Of a DNA stretch of 64,000 bases, positions 36,302 to 44,027 are shown piece by piece (the stretch's first letter is position 1; each line of letters begins with the position of its first letter). Source of the DNA: an uncultured Sutterella sp. (lineage in GTDB: Bacteria > Pseudomonadota > Gammaproteobacteria > Burkholderiales > Burkholderiaceae_F); assembly GCA_949282745.1 (NCBI GenBank), contig CASDQM010000047.1, positions 124,001 through 188,000 of the forward strand. Direction: 5' to 3'. The translations under genes and the position numbers were made by a program. The notes under the pieces are model-generated. The model was not told the DNA's origin. It made no database searches and saw nothing but the letters and a program-made list of their open reading frames with translations.

Positions 36302-36344
36302 TAGAATAGCGCATTCTTTTCGAGGGCCCCTTCTCAAGGGTCTC
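36302..36344 (+). promoter_or_regulatory. -10 box and leader hairpin of yebC
   Basis: TAGAAT (36302-36307) would start transcription near 36314. A hairpin with CCCTT/AAGGG and an outer GAG/CTC (36322-36344) follows at once. Confidence 0.45.
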
Positions 36345-36422
36345 TCCCGCGTTCAATCCGATTCCCCGTGCGCCAGGCCTCCCGGGCCTCGCCGAGGTCT
36401 GCACAAGAAAAAAAGGTACATC

Positions 36423-37157
36423 ATGTCCGGTCATTCCAAGTGGGCCAACATTCAGCACCGTAAGGGCCGTCAGGACGCCAAGCGCTCCAACCTCTGGACG
36501 AAGCTCGTCCGCGAAATCATCGTGGCCGCCCGTCTCGGCGGCGGCGACCCCGACACCAACTCCCGTCTTCGTCTCGCCCTCGTGAAGGCGCGCGCGGGCA
36601 ACGTTCCGAAGGACACGATCAACAACGCCATCCTCAAGGGTACGGGCCAGCTCGAAGGCGTCTCCTACGAAGAAGTCCGCTACGAAGGCTACGGCGTGGG
36701 CGGTGCGGCCCTCATCATCGACTGCACGACGGACAACCGCGTGCGTACCGTCGCCGACGTCCGTCACGCCCTGACGAAGAACGGCGGCAACATGGGCACC
36801 GAAGGTTCGGTCTCCTTCATGTTCAAGCACGTGGGCGAATTCCTCTTTGCGCCGGGTACCTCCGAAGACGCCGTGATGGAAGCCGCGCTTGAAGCCGGCG
36901 CCGACGACGTCGTCACCGATCCCGACGACGGCTCCGTCGAAGTCACCTGCGATCCGAGCGCCTTCGACGCCGTGACGAAGGCCTTCGAAGCCGCCGGCCT
37001 CACCCCGGAAATGTCCGAAATCACCTACAAGGCCCTCAACGAAACGGTTCTCACGGGTGACGACGCCGCGAAGATGCAAAAGCTCATCGACGCCCTCGAA
37101 GATCTCGACGACGTGCAGCAGGTCTACACCTCGGCCGTCTTCGACGACGAAGAGTAA
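36423..37157 (+). CDS. yebC: YebC/TACO1 family protein
   Basis: The family is conserved in bacteria and mitochondria. TACO1 promotes translation of polyproline-containing proteins and bacterial members have been described as regulators or ribosome-associated factors. The 244-residue product opens with '[32 protein letters not shown]' and contains '[15 protein letters not shown]', '[23 protein letters not shown]', '[11 protein letters not shown]' and '[11 protein letters not shown]'. It is full length. It is often beside ruvC, which is not seen here; purD follows after a terminator. Confidence 0.95.
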   Translation: MSGHSKWANIQHRKGRQDAKRSNLWTKLVREIIVAARLGGGDPDTNSRLRLALVKARAGNVPKDTINNAILKGTGQLEGVSYEEVRYEGYGVGGAALIIDCTTDNRVRTVADVRHALTKNGGNMGTEGSVSFMFKHVGEFLFAPGTSEDAVMEAALEAGADDVVTDPDDGSVEVTCDPSAFDAVTKAFEAAGLTPEMSEITYKALNETVLTGDDAAKMQKLIDALEDLDDVQQVYTSAVFDDEE

Positions 37158-37170
37158 TTTTTCCCTCCGA

Positions 37171-37196
37171 AAGGCTCGCGTTCGCGGGCCTTTTTT
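37171..37196 (+). terminator. Terminator of yebC
   Basis: AAGGCTCGC/GCGGGCCTT around GTTC is followed by TTTT, 13 bases after the stop. Confidence 0.85.
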
Positions 37197-37242
37197 GCGA
37201 GAATCGCAACACCGTTTTTCTCCCATACTCTGGAGTGCTCCT

Positions 37243-38526
37243 ATGAAGCTTCTCGTTATCGGCAACGGCGGCCGTGAACACGCCCTCGCCTGGCGCCTTG
37301 CGCAAAGTCCCCGCGTGGAAAAGGTGTTCGTGGCCCCGGGCAACGCCGGGACCGCCGTGACCGAAGGTCTGGAAAACCTCGCCGTCACGAATCTCGATCA
37401 GCTCGCCGACTTCGCCGAACGCGAAGGCATCGCCTTCACGCTCGTCGGCCCCGAAGCGCCGCTCGCCGCCGGGATCGTGGACAAGTTCCGCGCCCGCGGT
37501 CTGCGCATCTTCGGGCCCACGCGCACCGCGGCGCAGCTTGAAAGCTCCAAGGACTTCGCCAAGGCCTTCATGAAGCGCCACGGCATTCCCACCGCCGACT
37601 ACGAAAGCTTCACCGATCCCGCCGCCGCGCACGAATACGTCGCGAAGAAGGGCGCCCCGATCGTGGTGAAGGCCGACGGCCTCGCCGCCGGCAAGGGCGT
37701 CGTCGTCGCGATGACCGAAGAGGCCGCCCACGAAGCGATCGACATGATGCTCGAAGGCCATGAATTCGGCAACGCCGGCGCCCGCGTCGTCATCGAAGAC
37801 TATCTCGACGGCGAAGAAGCCTCCTTCATCGTCATGGTCGACGGCGAACACGTCCTCCCGATGGCCACTTCGCAGGACCACAAGCGCCTCCTCGACGGCG
37901 ACCAGGGTCCCAACACGGGCGGCATGGGCGCCTACTCGCCCGCCCCGTGCGTGACGGAGGAAATCTACCGTCAGGCGATGGAAAACATCATTCTCCCGAC
38001 CGTTCGCGGCATGGCCGAAGACGGCATCCGCTACACGGGCTTCCTCTACGCGGGCCTCATGATTTCCCAGGGTGCCGACGGCAAGCCCGTCGTCCGCACG
38101 CTCGAATTCAACTGCCGCTTCGGCGACCCCGAAACGCAGCCCATCATGATGCGCATGAAGAGCGACTTCTCCGAACTCGTTGAAGCCGCGATCGACGGCA
38201 AGCTCGACGAAAAGACGGTCGAATGGGATCCGCGCACGGCGCTCGGCGTCGTCTGCGCCGCCCGCGGCTATCCGACGCGTCCCGAAAAGGGCGCCGTCAT
38301 CGAAGCGCTCCCCGAAGACAACGCCGAAACGCACGTCTTCCATGCGGGCACCGCGCTTGACGACGAAGGCCTCACGATCGTTTCGGGCGGCCGCGTCCTC
38401 TGCGTCGTGGGCCTGGGCGACACGGTGAAGGCCGCGCAGGAACGCGCCTACGAAGCCGCCCGCGAAGTGAAGTTCGACGGCATGCAGATGCGCTCCGACA
38501 TCGGCTACCGCGCGATCGGCCGCTAA
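37243..38526 (+). CDS. purD: Phosphoribosylamine-glycine ligase
   Basis: PurD couples phosphoribosylamine to glycine, the second step of purine synthesis. The 427-residue ATP-grasp protein begins 'MKLLVIGNGGREHALAWRLAQS' and shows 'VGPEAPLAAGIVD', 'KADGLAAGKGVVVA', 'DHKRLLDGDQGPNTGGMGAYSPAP' and the metal site 'TLEFNCRFGDPETQ'. GGAG lies upstream of the ATG. The enzyme that often accompanies it, PurH, is not in the window. Confidence 0.96.
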   Translation: MKLLVIGNGGREHALAWRLAQSPRVEKVFVAPGNAGTAVTEGLENLAVTNLDQLADFAEREGIAFTLVGPEAPLAAGIVDKFRARGLRIFGPTRTAAQLESSKDFAKAFMKRHGIPTADYESFTDPAAAHEYVAKKGAPIVVKADGLAAGKGVVVAMTEEAAHEAIDMMLEGHEFGNAGARVVIEDYLDGEEASFIVMVDGEHVLPMATSQDHKRLLDGDQGPNTGGMGAYSPAPCVTEEIYRQAMENIILPTVRGMAEDGIRYTGFLYAGLMISQGADGKPVVRTLEFNCRFGDPETQPIMMRMKSDFSELVEAAIDGKLDEKTVEWDPRTALGVVCAARGYPTRPEKGAVIEALPEDNAETHVFHAGTALDDEGLTIVSGGRVLCVVGLGDTVKAAQERAYEAAREVKFDGMQMRSDIGYRAIGR

Positions 38527-38544
38527 GTCGACTTTTTCCTCTCT

Positions 38545-38578
38545 GAAGGCACGTTTTCGGGCTCGGAAACGTGCCTTC
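38545..38578 (+). terminator. Hairpin after purD
   Basis: A 12-bp stem, GAAGGCACGTTT/AAACGTGCCTTC, with a 10-base loop begins 18 bases after the stop. No clear U tract follows, so it may be a processing or weak termination signal. Confidence 0.55.
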
Positions 38579-38663
38579 ACGCATTTTCGGGGGGCGACTT
38601 TCCCAAAGCGGAAGCGCACAATGCTAAGTTCTCTAGTAAGAAGGTCTCTCTGAAAGGTCCGCC

Positions 38664-39284
38664 ATGCGTTTTGCTTTTCTCCTCCCGATCCTCGCCCTTC
38701 TTTCGGGCGCCGCATCGGCTGCGGGCGGTCCCGCGGGCTATCCCGCCACACTCATGGACGCCCCGGCCACCCTCACCGAGCCTCCCGCTCCCTTCGTGCG
38801 TCTCGGCAAGCCCGTCGTGACGCTCGAGAAGACGACGCTCGAAGACGTGGCCCTTCGCACGGGCGGCATGCGCCTCTCGGAGGGGCGCGGCATCTTTCGC
38901 CGCGACATTCTGTGCCTCGCGGGCACCGAAGGAGGTCGTCCGATGCGCCTCTGGCTCATTGCGACCGACGGTCCCCGCGTATCCGAAGCGCAGCTCGAAT
39001 GGATGGCCGAGGGCGAAAAGCCCGATCCCGCCTGCCGGTCTCTCGCGCCCGAGCGTCTTCCCGTCCGGCTCGGCAAGGTGGGGCTCGGCATGACGAAGGA
39101 CGCCGTCCTCGAACTCCTCGGCCCCGCGTCGCTCGACGCCGCCGACGGCTGGCACTACTGGTTCAGTCAGCGCTTCCTTCGAAACGAGCGCAACTTCCAG
39201 ATGCTCGAACTCAACTGGCTCGGCGTTCGCTTTGAAGACGGACGCGCCGTGCGGCTCTTCAGTTCTCAGGCAACGAATCCTTGA
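38664..39284 (+). CDS. Secreted protein of unknown function, SmpA/OmlA-like C-terminal motif
   Basis: The 206-residue product has a clear signal peptide (MRFAFLLPILALLSGAASA). Its C-terminal third contains 'VGLGMTKDAVLELLGPASLDAADGWHYWF', the GMTKxxVxxLLGxP pattern of SmpA/BamE-like domains. The middle part is unlike anything I recognise. The stop at 39284 is one base from the nadD start, so it probably heads the nadD-rsfS-rlmH-maf run. A role at the outer membrane is possible but unproven. Confidence 0.65.
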   Translation: MRFAFLLPILALLSGAASAAGGPAGYPATLMDAPATLTEPPAPFVRLGKPVVTLEKTTLEDVALRTGGMRLSEGRGIFRRDILCLAGTEGGRPMRLWLIATDGPRVSEAQLEWMAEGEKPDPACRSLAPERLPVRLGKVGLGMTKDAVLELLGPASLDAADGWHYWFSQRFLRNERNFQMLELNWLGVRFEDGRAVRLFSSQATNP

Positions 39285-39285
39285 T

Positions 39286-39960
39286 ATGATGCGGCGCGGT
39301 TTTGCTCTTTTGGGCGGCACCTTCGACCCCGTTCACCGCGGGCACTTGGCGCTTGCCGAAGCGGCCCTCGAGGCGCTCCCGATCCTTCGCGTCGACTTTC
39401 TGCCCGCGGGCGACCCGTGGCAGAAAAAACGCGTGACGTCCGCCTTTCACCGCGTGACGATGCTACGGCATGCGCTACAATACGACCCCCGCTTTCGCGT
39501 GGACGAACGCGAAGTGCTGCGGCCGGGGAAAACCTACACGATCGACACGCTCGAGGCGATTCGCCGCCGAACGGGCGATTCGATTCCGGTCGTGCTCCTT
39601 TTGGGGAGCGATCAGTGGAACAATTTCTCCACCTGGGTGCGCTGGCGCGAAATCACGGATTTCGCGCACATCGCCGTCGCCGCCCGCGAGGGCGTCGAGA
39701 CGGCCCCGGACGAGGCCGTCCGCCGCTGGGCGGCCGACCGCACGGTCGAGCCCATACGCCTCTCGGAAAAGGGCGCGGGCTACGTCACCTTCTTTTCCAT
39801 GCCGCCGCACAAAACGAGCGCGACGGCCGTTCGCCGCACGCTTGCCACCCAACCGCTCGTCGAGGCCCTCAAACGGCTCGAGCGCGACCTGCCGCCCGCC
39901 GTGGTGCAGTACGTGCTCGAAAACGGCCTCTACCGACCGATTTCCTTTCGACAGAAGTAA
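39286..39960 (+). CDS. nadD: Nicotinate-nucleotide adenylyltransferase
   Basis: NadD converts nicotinate mononucleotide to deamido-NAD. The 224-residue product has the nucleotidyltransferase signature 'LLGGTFDPVHRGHLALAE', 'RHALQYDPRFRVDEREVLRPGKTYTIDTLEAI', 'LLGSDQWNNFSTWVRWREI' and a C-terminal 'KTSATAVRR' in the place of the ISxTxIR motif. Two adjacent ATG codons (39286 and 39289) could serve as start. It is followed by rsfS, rlmH and maf in the order common in betaproteobacteria. Confidence 0.94.
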   Translation: MMRRGFALLGGTFDPVHRGHLALAEAALEALPILRVDFLPAGDPWQKKRVTSAFHRVTMLRHALQYDPRFRVDEREVLRPGKTYTIDTLEAIRRRTGDSIPVVLLLGSDQWNNFSTWVRWREITDFAHIAVAAREGVETAPDEAVRRWAADRTVEPIRLSEKGAGYVTFFSMPPHKTSATAVRRTLATQPLVEALKRLERDLPPAVVQYVLENGLYRPISFRQK

Positions 39961-39970
39961 ACGTTAATTT

Positions 39971-40360
39971 ATGAACACCGCCGAACTTACCCAGCTCATC
40001 GTGAACGCCCTTGACGACGTCAAGGCCAAGGACGTGAAGGTCTTCAACACCGAAGCCCTCACCGATCAGTTTGAACGCGTCGTCATTGCGTCTGGCACCT
40101 CCAACCGTCAGACGCGCGCGCTTGCCTACTCCGTCTCCGCCGCCGTCAAGGAAGCCGGAGAAACCGTCATCGGCATGGAAGGCCAGGACACGGGCGAATG
40201 GGTGCTCGTCGACTGCGGCAGCGTCGTCTGCCACTGCCTGCAGCCCGCCGTGCGCGACTACTACAACCTCGAAGAGATCTGGGGCGGCAAGGAAGTCTTC
40301 CTCGAAGCCCGCGAAAAGCTCGACGACCGCCTCATGCCGCACCGTCAGAAGGCCGAATAA
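39971..40360 (+). CDS. rsfS: Ribosomal silencing factor RsfS
   Basis: RsfS binds ribosomal protein uL14 and blocks joining of the ribosomal subunits when nutrients are short. The 129-residue product shows 'ALDDVKAKDVKVFN', 'VVIASGTSNRQTRALAYSV', 'GQDTGEWVLVDCGSVVCHCLQPAVRDYYNLEEIWG'. Its stop directly abuts the rlmH start. Confidence 0.95.
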   Translation: MNTAELTQLIVNALDDVKAKDVKVFNTEALTDQFERVVIASGTSNRQTRALAYSVSAAVKEAGETVIGMEGQDTGEWVLVDCGSVVCHCLQPAVRDYYNLEEIWGGKEVFLEAREKLDDRLMPHRQKAE

Positions 40361-40828
40361 ATGGGCATCCGCATCGTCGCCGTCGGCCAGCGCATCGTCG
40401 ACTGGGCCGACACCGCCGTGCGCGACTATCTCGGGCGCTTTCCGCGCGAGTTTCCCGTCTCGCTCGTCGAAATCCGCACGGAACCCCGAAACGGCCGCAC
40501 GCCCGCGCAGCTCATGAAGGCCGAGGCCGAGCACATCCTCGCCAAAATCGAGGATGACGACTGGGTCGTCGTCCTCGACGAGCACGGCAAGGACGCGACC
40601 ACCATGGCGCTCGCGCGCTCGGTCGCCGCGTGGCGCGCCGACCGCCGCGAAGTCGTCTTCGTGATCGGCGGCCCCGACGGACTCGCCCCCGAAGTGAAGG
40701 CCCGCGCCAATGAAACGATGCGGCTCTCGGCCATGACGCTTCCGCATGCGCTCGCGCGCGTGCTCCTTTCCGAACAACTCTATCGAGCCTGGTCGATTCT
40801 CGCCGGGCATCCCTATCATCGAGCCTGA
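40361..40828 (+). CDS. rlmH: 23S rRNA pseudouridine-1915 N3-methyltransferase
   Basis: RlmH is a SPOUT methyltransferase that acts on the assembled 70S ribosome. The 155-residue product has the SAM-binding knot 'EVVFVIGGPDGLAPEV', 'LSAMTLPHALARVLLSEQLYRAW' and the C-terminal 'GHPYHRA'. Length is typical. It sits immediately after rsfS and 5 bases before maf. Confidence 0.95.
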   Translation: MGIRIVAVGQRIVDWADTAVRDYLGRFPREFPVSLVEIRTEPRNGRTPAQLMKAEAEHILAKIEDDDWVVVLDEHGKDATTMALARSVAAWRADRREVVFVIGGPDGLAPEVKARANETMRLSAMTLPHALARVLLSEQLYRAWSILAGHPYHRA

Positions 40829-40833
40829 TCGTC

Positions 40834-41454
40834 ATGGAGCGACACGTCATTCTCGCGAGCAAGAGCCCGCGCCGCCGCGAAATTCTCGAAAACCTCGGAC
40901 TCGTCGTCCACGTTCTCGCGGAGAATCCCGAGATCCGCACCGCCTTTGCGGGCGACGAAGAGGAGCTCCCCGGCGAAAAGCCCGACGACTATGGCCGCCG
41001 CATCACGGTGGAGAAGTTTGAAAAGGGACTCGCCATGAAGGCGGCTTCGCCGCTTCGCGACGCGCCCTACCCCGTCATTGCGGCCGACACGGTAGTCACG
41101 ATCGACGACATCGTGCTCGGTAAACCCCGTGACGCCGAAGAGGCGATGGCTTTCCTTCGCCGTCTCTCAGGACGCCGCCACCGCGTCGTGACGCACGTTT
41201 GCGTGGGAACGACGCGCGAGAACGCCCGCGTTCTTGCCTCCTCGTCGGACGTCTACGTGCGCGAACTCACCGAGGACGAAATGGCCCGCTACGTCGCCAC
41301 GGGCGAGCCCTTCGACAAGGCGGGCGGCTACGGCATTCAGGGGCTCGGAGGCCTCTTCATTCCCCGCATCGACGGAAGCTTCACCTCCGTCATGGGTCTT
41401 CCCGTCGTCGAAACGGCGGCGCTTCTCGCGCCCTTCGGCATTACGCTGCCATGA
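40834..41454 (+). CDS. maf: Maf-family nucleoside triphosphate pyrophosphatase
   Basis: Maf proteins hydrolyse dTTP/UTP or modified nucleotides to monophosphates. The 206-residue product has the signature 'ILASKSPRRREILENLGL', the substrate-binding lysine region 'IAADTVVTIDDIVLGKPRDAEEA', 'LSGRRHRVVTHVCV' and 'KAGGYGIQGLGGLFI'. The motif set fits the YhdE (dTTP/UTP) subgroup rather than YceF. It ends the nadD operon. Confidence 0.93.
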   Translation: MERHVILASKSPRRREILENLGLVVHVLAENPEIRTAFAGDEEELPGEKPDDYGRRITVEKFEKGLAMKAASPLRDAPYPVIAADTVVTIDDIVLGKPRDAEEAMAFLRRLSGRRHRVVTHVCVGTTRENARVLASSSDVYVRELTEDEMARYVATGEPFDKAGGYGIQGLGGLFIPRIDGSFTSVMGLPVVETAALLAPFGITLP

Positions 41455-41492
41455 GCGCCCGCGCAGACGCCTTTCCGTTTGGGAAAACGCTC

Positions 41493-41540
41493 TGCTAGAA
41501 TCACCGAAAAGAAATTCGGTCGGCCCGACCCTTCGGGCCG
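41493..41540 (+). promoter_or_regulatory. Extended -10 and leader hairpin of the helicase gene
   Basis: TGC-TAGAAT (41493-41501) starts a leader of about 210 bases that is open to neither strand's genes. The hairpin CGGCCCGA-CCCT-TCGGGCCG (41521-41540) lies at its 5' end and a GC-rich dyad near 41630-41650. The leader could regulate helicase synthesis. Confidence 0.5.
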
Positions 41541-41720
41541 ATCCCCCGCGGAGTTCGGCGCGCCCCTCCCACAGAAGAGGCCCCGAGAAAACTCCCCCTC
41601 CGAAGCGGTTGACGGCAGTTCCGTCCCGCGCCGCGGCGCCTGCCGCGGAATCGGAATCTCGATCGTAAGAATTCTTCCAATCACAACGGTCACGCGTTCG
41701 ACGCGACCGAAGATACATCC

Positions 41721-43520
41721 ATGTCGAAAACGTTTCGCGATCTGGGTCTCTCCGACCCGATTTTGCAAAATATCGAGGCCCTGACGTGGCAGCAGCCCAC
41801 TGCCGTGCAGGAGTCCGCCGTTCCGGCCCTGCTCACGGGCACTGACTGCGTGGCCGTCGCCAACACCGGAAGCGGCAAGACCGCCGCCTTTCTCCTGCCG
41901 CTTCTCGAGCGTCTCGTGCGCGAAAAGAAGAGCCCGAAGGCGAGAAAGGTCCGGGCCCTCATTCTGAGCCCCGTGCGGGAACTTGCCCAACAGACGGCGC
42001 GCACCGCCGCGCAGCTCGGCCTCGGTCTCGAAATCTCCATGCTTTGTTCCGTCGGCGGCAGCCGTCTCGCCCCGCAGATCGGGGCGCTTGAAGGCGGCAT
42101 CGACCTCTGGATCTCCACGCCGGGCCGCGCGCTCGACCTCATCAAGCAGGAGGCGGCCGACGTGAGCGACCTCGAGTGCTTCGTGCTCGACGAAGGGGAT
42201 CAGCTCCTTGATCTGGGCTTCCGAAAGGAAATCAACCACATCGTGCGCCACTTCGGGAAGGACTCGAAGGTTTCGACCTGGTTCTTCTCGGCCACCTGGA
42301 ACGACGAGGTCGAAGACGTCGCCAAGGCGATTCTCAAGGATCCCGTCCGCATCGACGAAGCCCACCGCGACGTCCCCGACGTGAAGGAACGCTTCGTCAT
42401 CCTTTCTCCCTCGCGCATGCCCGTCTATCTGCGCGATCTCATCGTCGACAACAAGCTCGACCGCGTTCTCGTCTTCACGAGCACCCGCGCCCGCGCGGAC
42501 CGCGTCCTCGAAGATCTTCTGAAGGACGGCTTTGAAGCGGCGGTCCTTCATTCCGAGCGCACGCAGGCCCAGCGCGAAAAGGCGCTCGAAGACTTCCGAA
42601 ACGGGAAACTGCGAGTTCTTGTCGCGACCGACGTCGCCGCGCGCGGCCTTGACATCGCCTCGCTTCCCTGCGTCGTCAACTACGACCTTCCCCGCGACGT
42701 GGAAACCTACGTCCACCGCGTCGGCCGCACGAGCCGCGCCGCCGCCTGCGGCGAAGCCGTGACGTTCGTCCATCCGTCGCTCGCCGAAGAGCTCCCGCGC
42801 TTCTCCGAATTCCTCGGCTTCACGATCGAACCCGAGAATCCCCTCAACATCGTGATCCGCACCAAGGCCGAATTCGACCGCGAATTCCACGAAGCGAAAC
42901 GCCGCCGCCACGAAGAGCGCCGCGCCCGCCTCGCGAAGAAGAAGGAAGAAAGCCGCGCCGCCGCCGAGGCCGAAGCCCAGACGCCCGCCGCGGAAGCGCC
43001 CGCTGCGGATGCCTCCGCTCCGGCGCCCGAAACCTCCGAGCGTCCCCGCACGCTCACGGTGAAGAAGCGCCCCGCGCGCAACAACCGCAAGGAAAACCGC
43101 CGCGACGCCGATGAAAGCGCGCAGGAGGAAAAGCGCAAGGACGCCCAGCCCGAGCGCTCTTCGGAAAAGACCGACAAGAAGCGGGGCGACTTCAAGAAGG
43201 CGAACGGCAAGAAATTCGAGAAGAAGTTCGATAAGAAGCCCAAGAAGCAGCACGCGAAGCGCGAAGTCGACTATGACGACGACAACTTCGGGAATTCCAT
43301 TCACTATCAGCCCAAGCGCCGCAATTTCCGCAACCTCGGCTACGATCAGCCGATCCACTGGGAGCCGGTCGATCCCTATCATCCGAGCTCTCAGGCGCTG
43401 AGCCTGCCGCAGATCATGCCCGACGAATATCCGCGCCCCGTGCGCAACGTCAACGGCAACCGCACCCCTTACCGCGACGGCAACAAGCGTCACTTCGGCA
43501 AGAACGGCAACCGCCGCTAA
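41721..43520 (+). CDS. DEAD-box-type RNA helicase with DEGD motif, RhlE-like
   Basis: The 599-residue product has a helicase core in residues 1-370 and a basic low-complexity tail rich in Lys, Arg, Ala and Glu. Core motifs are the Q motif 'PTAVQ', motif I 'ANTGSGKT' (47-54), Ia 'PVRELA' (84-89), Ib 'TPGR' (133-136), II 'DEGD' (157-160), III 'SAT' (190-192), V 'VATDVAARGLDI' (301-312) and VI 'HRVGRTSRA' (332-340). Motifs Ia, II and VI each differ from the family consensus (PTRELA, DEAD, HRxGRxGR). RhlE relatives remodel RNA in ribosome assembly and decay. Confidence 0.88.
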   Translation: MSKTFRDLGLSDPILQNIEALTWQQPTAVQESAVPALLTGTDCVAVANTGSGKTAAFLLPLLERLVREKKSPKARKVRALILSPVRELAQQTARTAAQLGLGLEISMLCSVGGSRLAPQIGALEGGIDLWISTPGRALDLIKQEAADVSDLECFVLDEGDQLLDLGFRKEINHIVRHFGKDSKVSTWFFSATWNDEVEDVAKAILKDPVRIDEAHRDVPDVKERFVILSPSRMPVYLRDLIVDNKLDRVLVFTSTRARADRVLEDLLKDGFEAAVLHSERTQAQREKALEDFRNGKLRVLVATDVAARGLDIASLPCVVNYDLPRDVETYVHRVGRTSRAAACGEAVTFVHPSLAEELPRFSEFLGFTIEPENPLNIVIRTKAEFDREFHEAKRRRHEERRARLAKKKEESRAAAEAEAQTPAAEAPAADASAPAPETSERPRTLTVKKRPARNNRKENRRDADESAQEEKRKDAQPERSSEKTDKKRGDFKKANGKKFEKKFDKKPKKQHAKREVDYDDDNFGNSIHYQPKRRNFRNLGYDQPIHWEPVDPYHPSSQALSLPQIMPDEYPRPVRNVNGNRTPYRDGNKRHFGKNGNRR

Positions 43521-43575
43521 CGCTCGGTTACGGACGTTTCACCATAGGGCGGCCCGCCTTCGAGCCGCGCCGCCC

Positions 43576-43581
43576 TAGAAT
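43576..43581 (+). promoter_or_regulatory. -10 box of the small lipoprotein gene
   Basis: TAGAAT lies 29 bases before the ATG at 43605, with the ribosome site GGAG between them. No clear -35 is visible. Confidence 0.45.
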
Positions 43582-43604
43582 GTCTCGTCCACGGAGAAGT
43601 TTTC

Positions 43605-43979
43605 ATGTTCACGCTTTCCCCCCGCACCACGCTCGCCGCCCTCGCAGCCGCGCTTTTTCTCGCAGGCTGCGCCGTACAGGGTCCCCAAGGCTCGTCGTCG
43701 GACGCCTCTTCGACGGCCGAATCGGGCGGATCGTCCCGCGACCCGCTCATCGACGCGCCCCACCGCGCGACCATGCGCTGCGTCTCGCAGGAGCCCGTCA
43801 CGGTGCTTCGCCGCGTGAAGGAAGTGAGCTTTGCCTGCCCCGACATCGACGTCTCGGCGACGATCGACGAAATCCGCGACGCGGGCTGGCGTGTCGTGAG
43901 CCTCGACGTGGGGGAAGAGGAAGAACGCGACAATCACGTGGGCTTCCCCGTCACCATCACGGTGCGAAAACTCTTTTGA
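43605..43979 (+). CDS. Small lipoprotein of unknown function
   Basis: The 124-residue product has a lipoprotein signal with the lipobox LAGC (Cys22), so it should be lipid-anchored in the envelope. A serine/glycine-rich linker follows. The globular part contains two cysteines ('MRCVSQEP', 'SFACPDIDVS') that may form a disulfide, then 'IDEIRDAGWRVVSLDVG'. I do not recognise the domain. It is a single-gene unit with its own promoter and a strong terminator. Confidence 0.75.
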   Translation: MFTLSPRTTLAALAAALFLAGCAVQGPQGSSSDASSTAESGGSSRDPLIDAPHRATMRCVSQEPVTVLRRVKEVSFACPDIDVSATIDEIRDAGWRVVSLDVGEEEERDNHVGFPVTITVRKLF

Positions 43980-43988
43980 TTTTCCTTC

Positions 43989-44017
43989 GGCGCAGCCCCT
44001 CGGGCTGCGCCTTTTGC
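43989..44017 (+). terminator. Terminator of the small lipoprotein gene
   Basis: GGCGCAGCCC/GGGCTGCGCC with a CTC loop is followed by TTTTGCTTTTTT; the T run reaches the start region of the next gene. Confidence 0.88.
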
Positions 44018-44027
44018 TTTTTTCAAG

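Noticed and set aside
37084-38751. Open frame of 555 codons on the minus strand across purD
   Set aside because: It is a shadow of purD codon bias (repeated Glu-Val-Gly patterns) and shows no recognisable motif.
39286-39960. Possibly defective NadD because ISxTxIR is replaced by a TSATAVR sequence
   Set aside because: The serine, threonine and arginine of the motif are kept and all other motifs are intact, so the change is ordinary variation.
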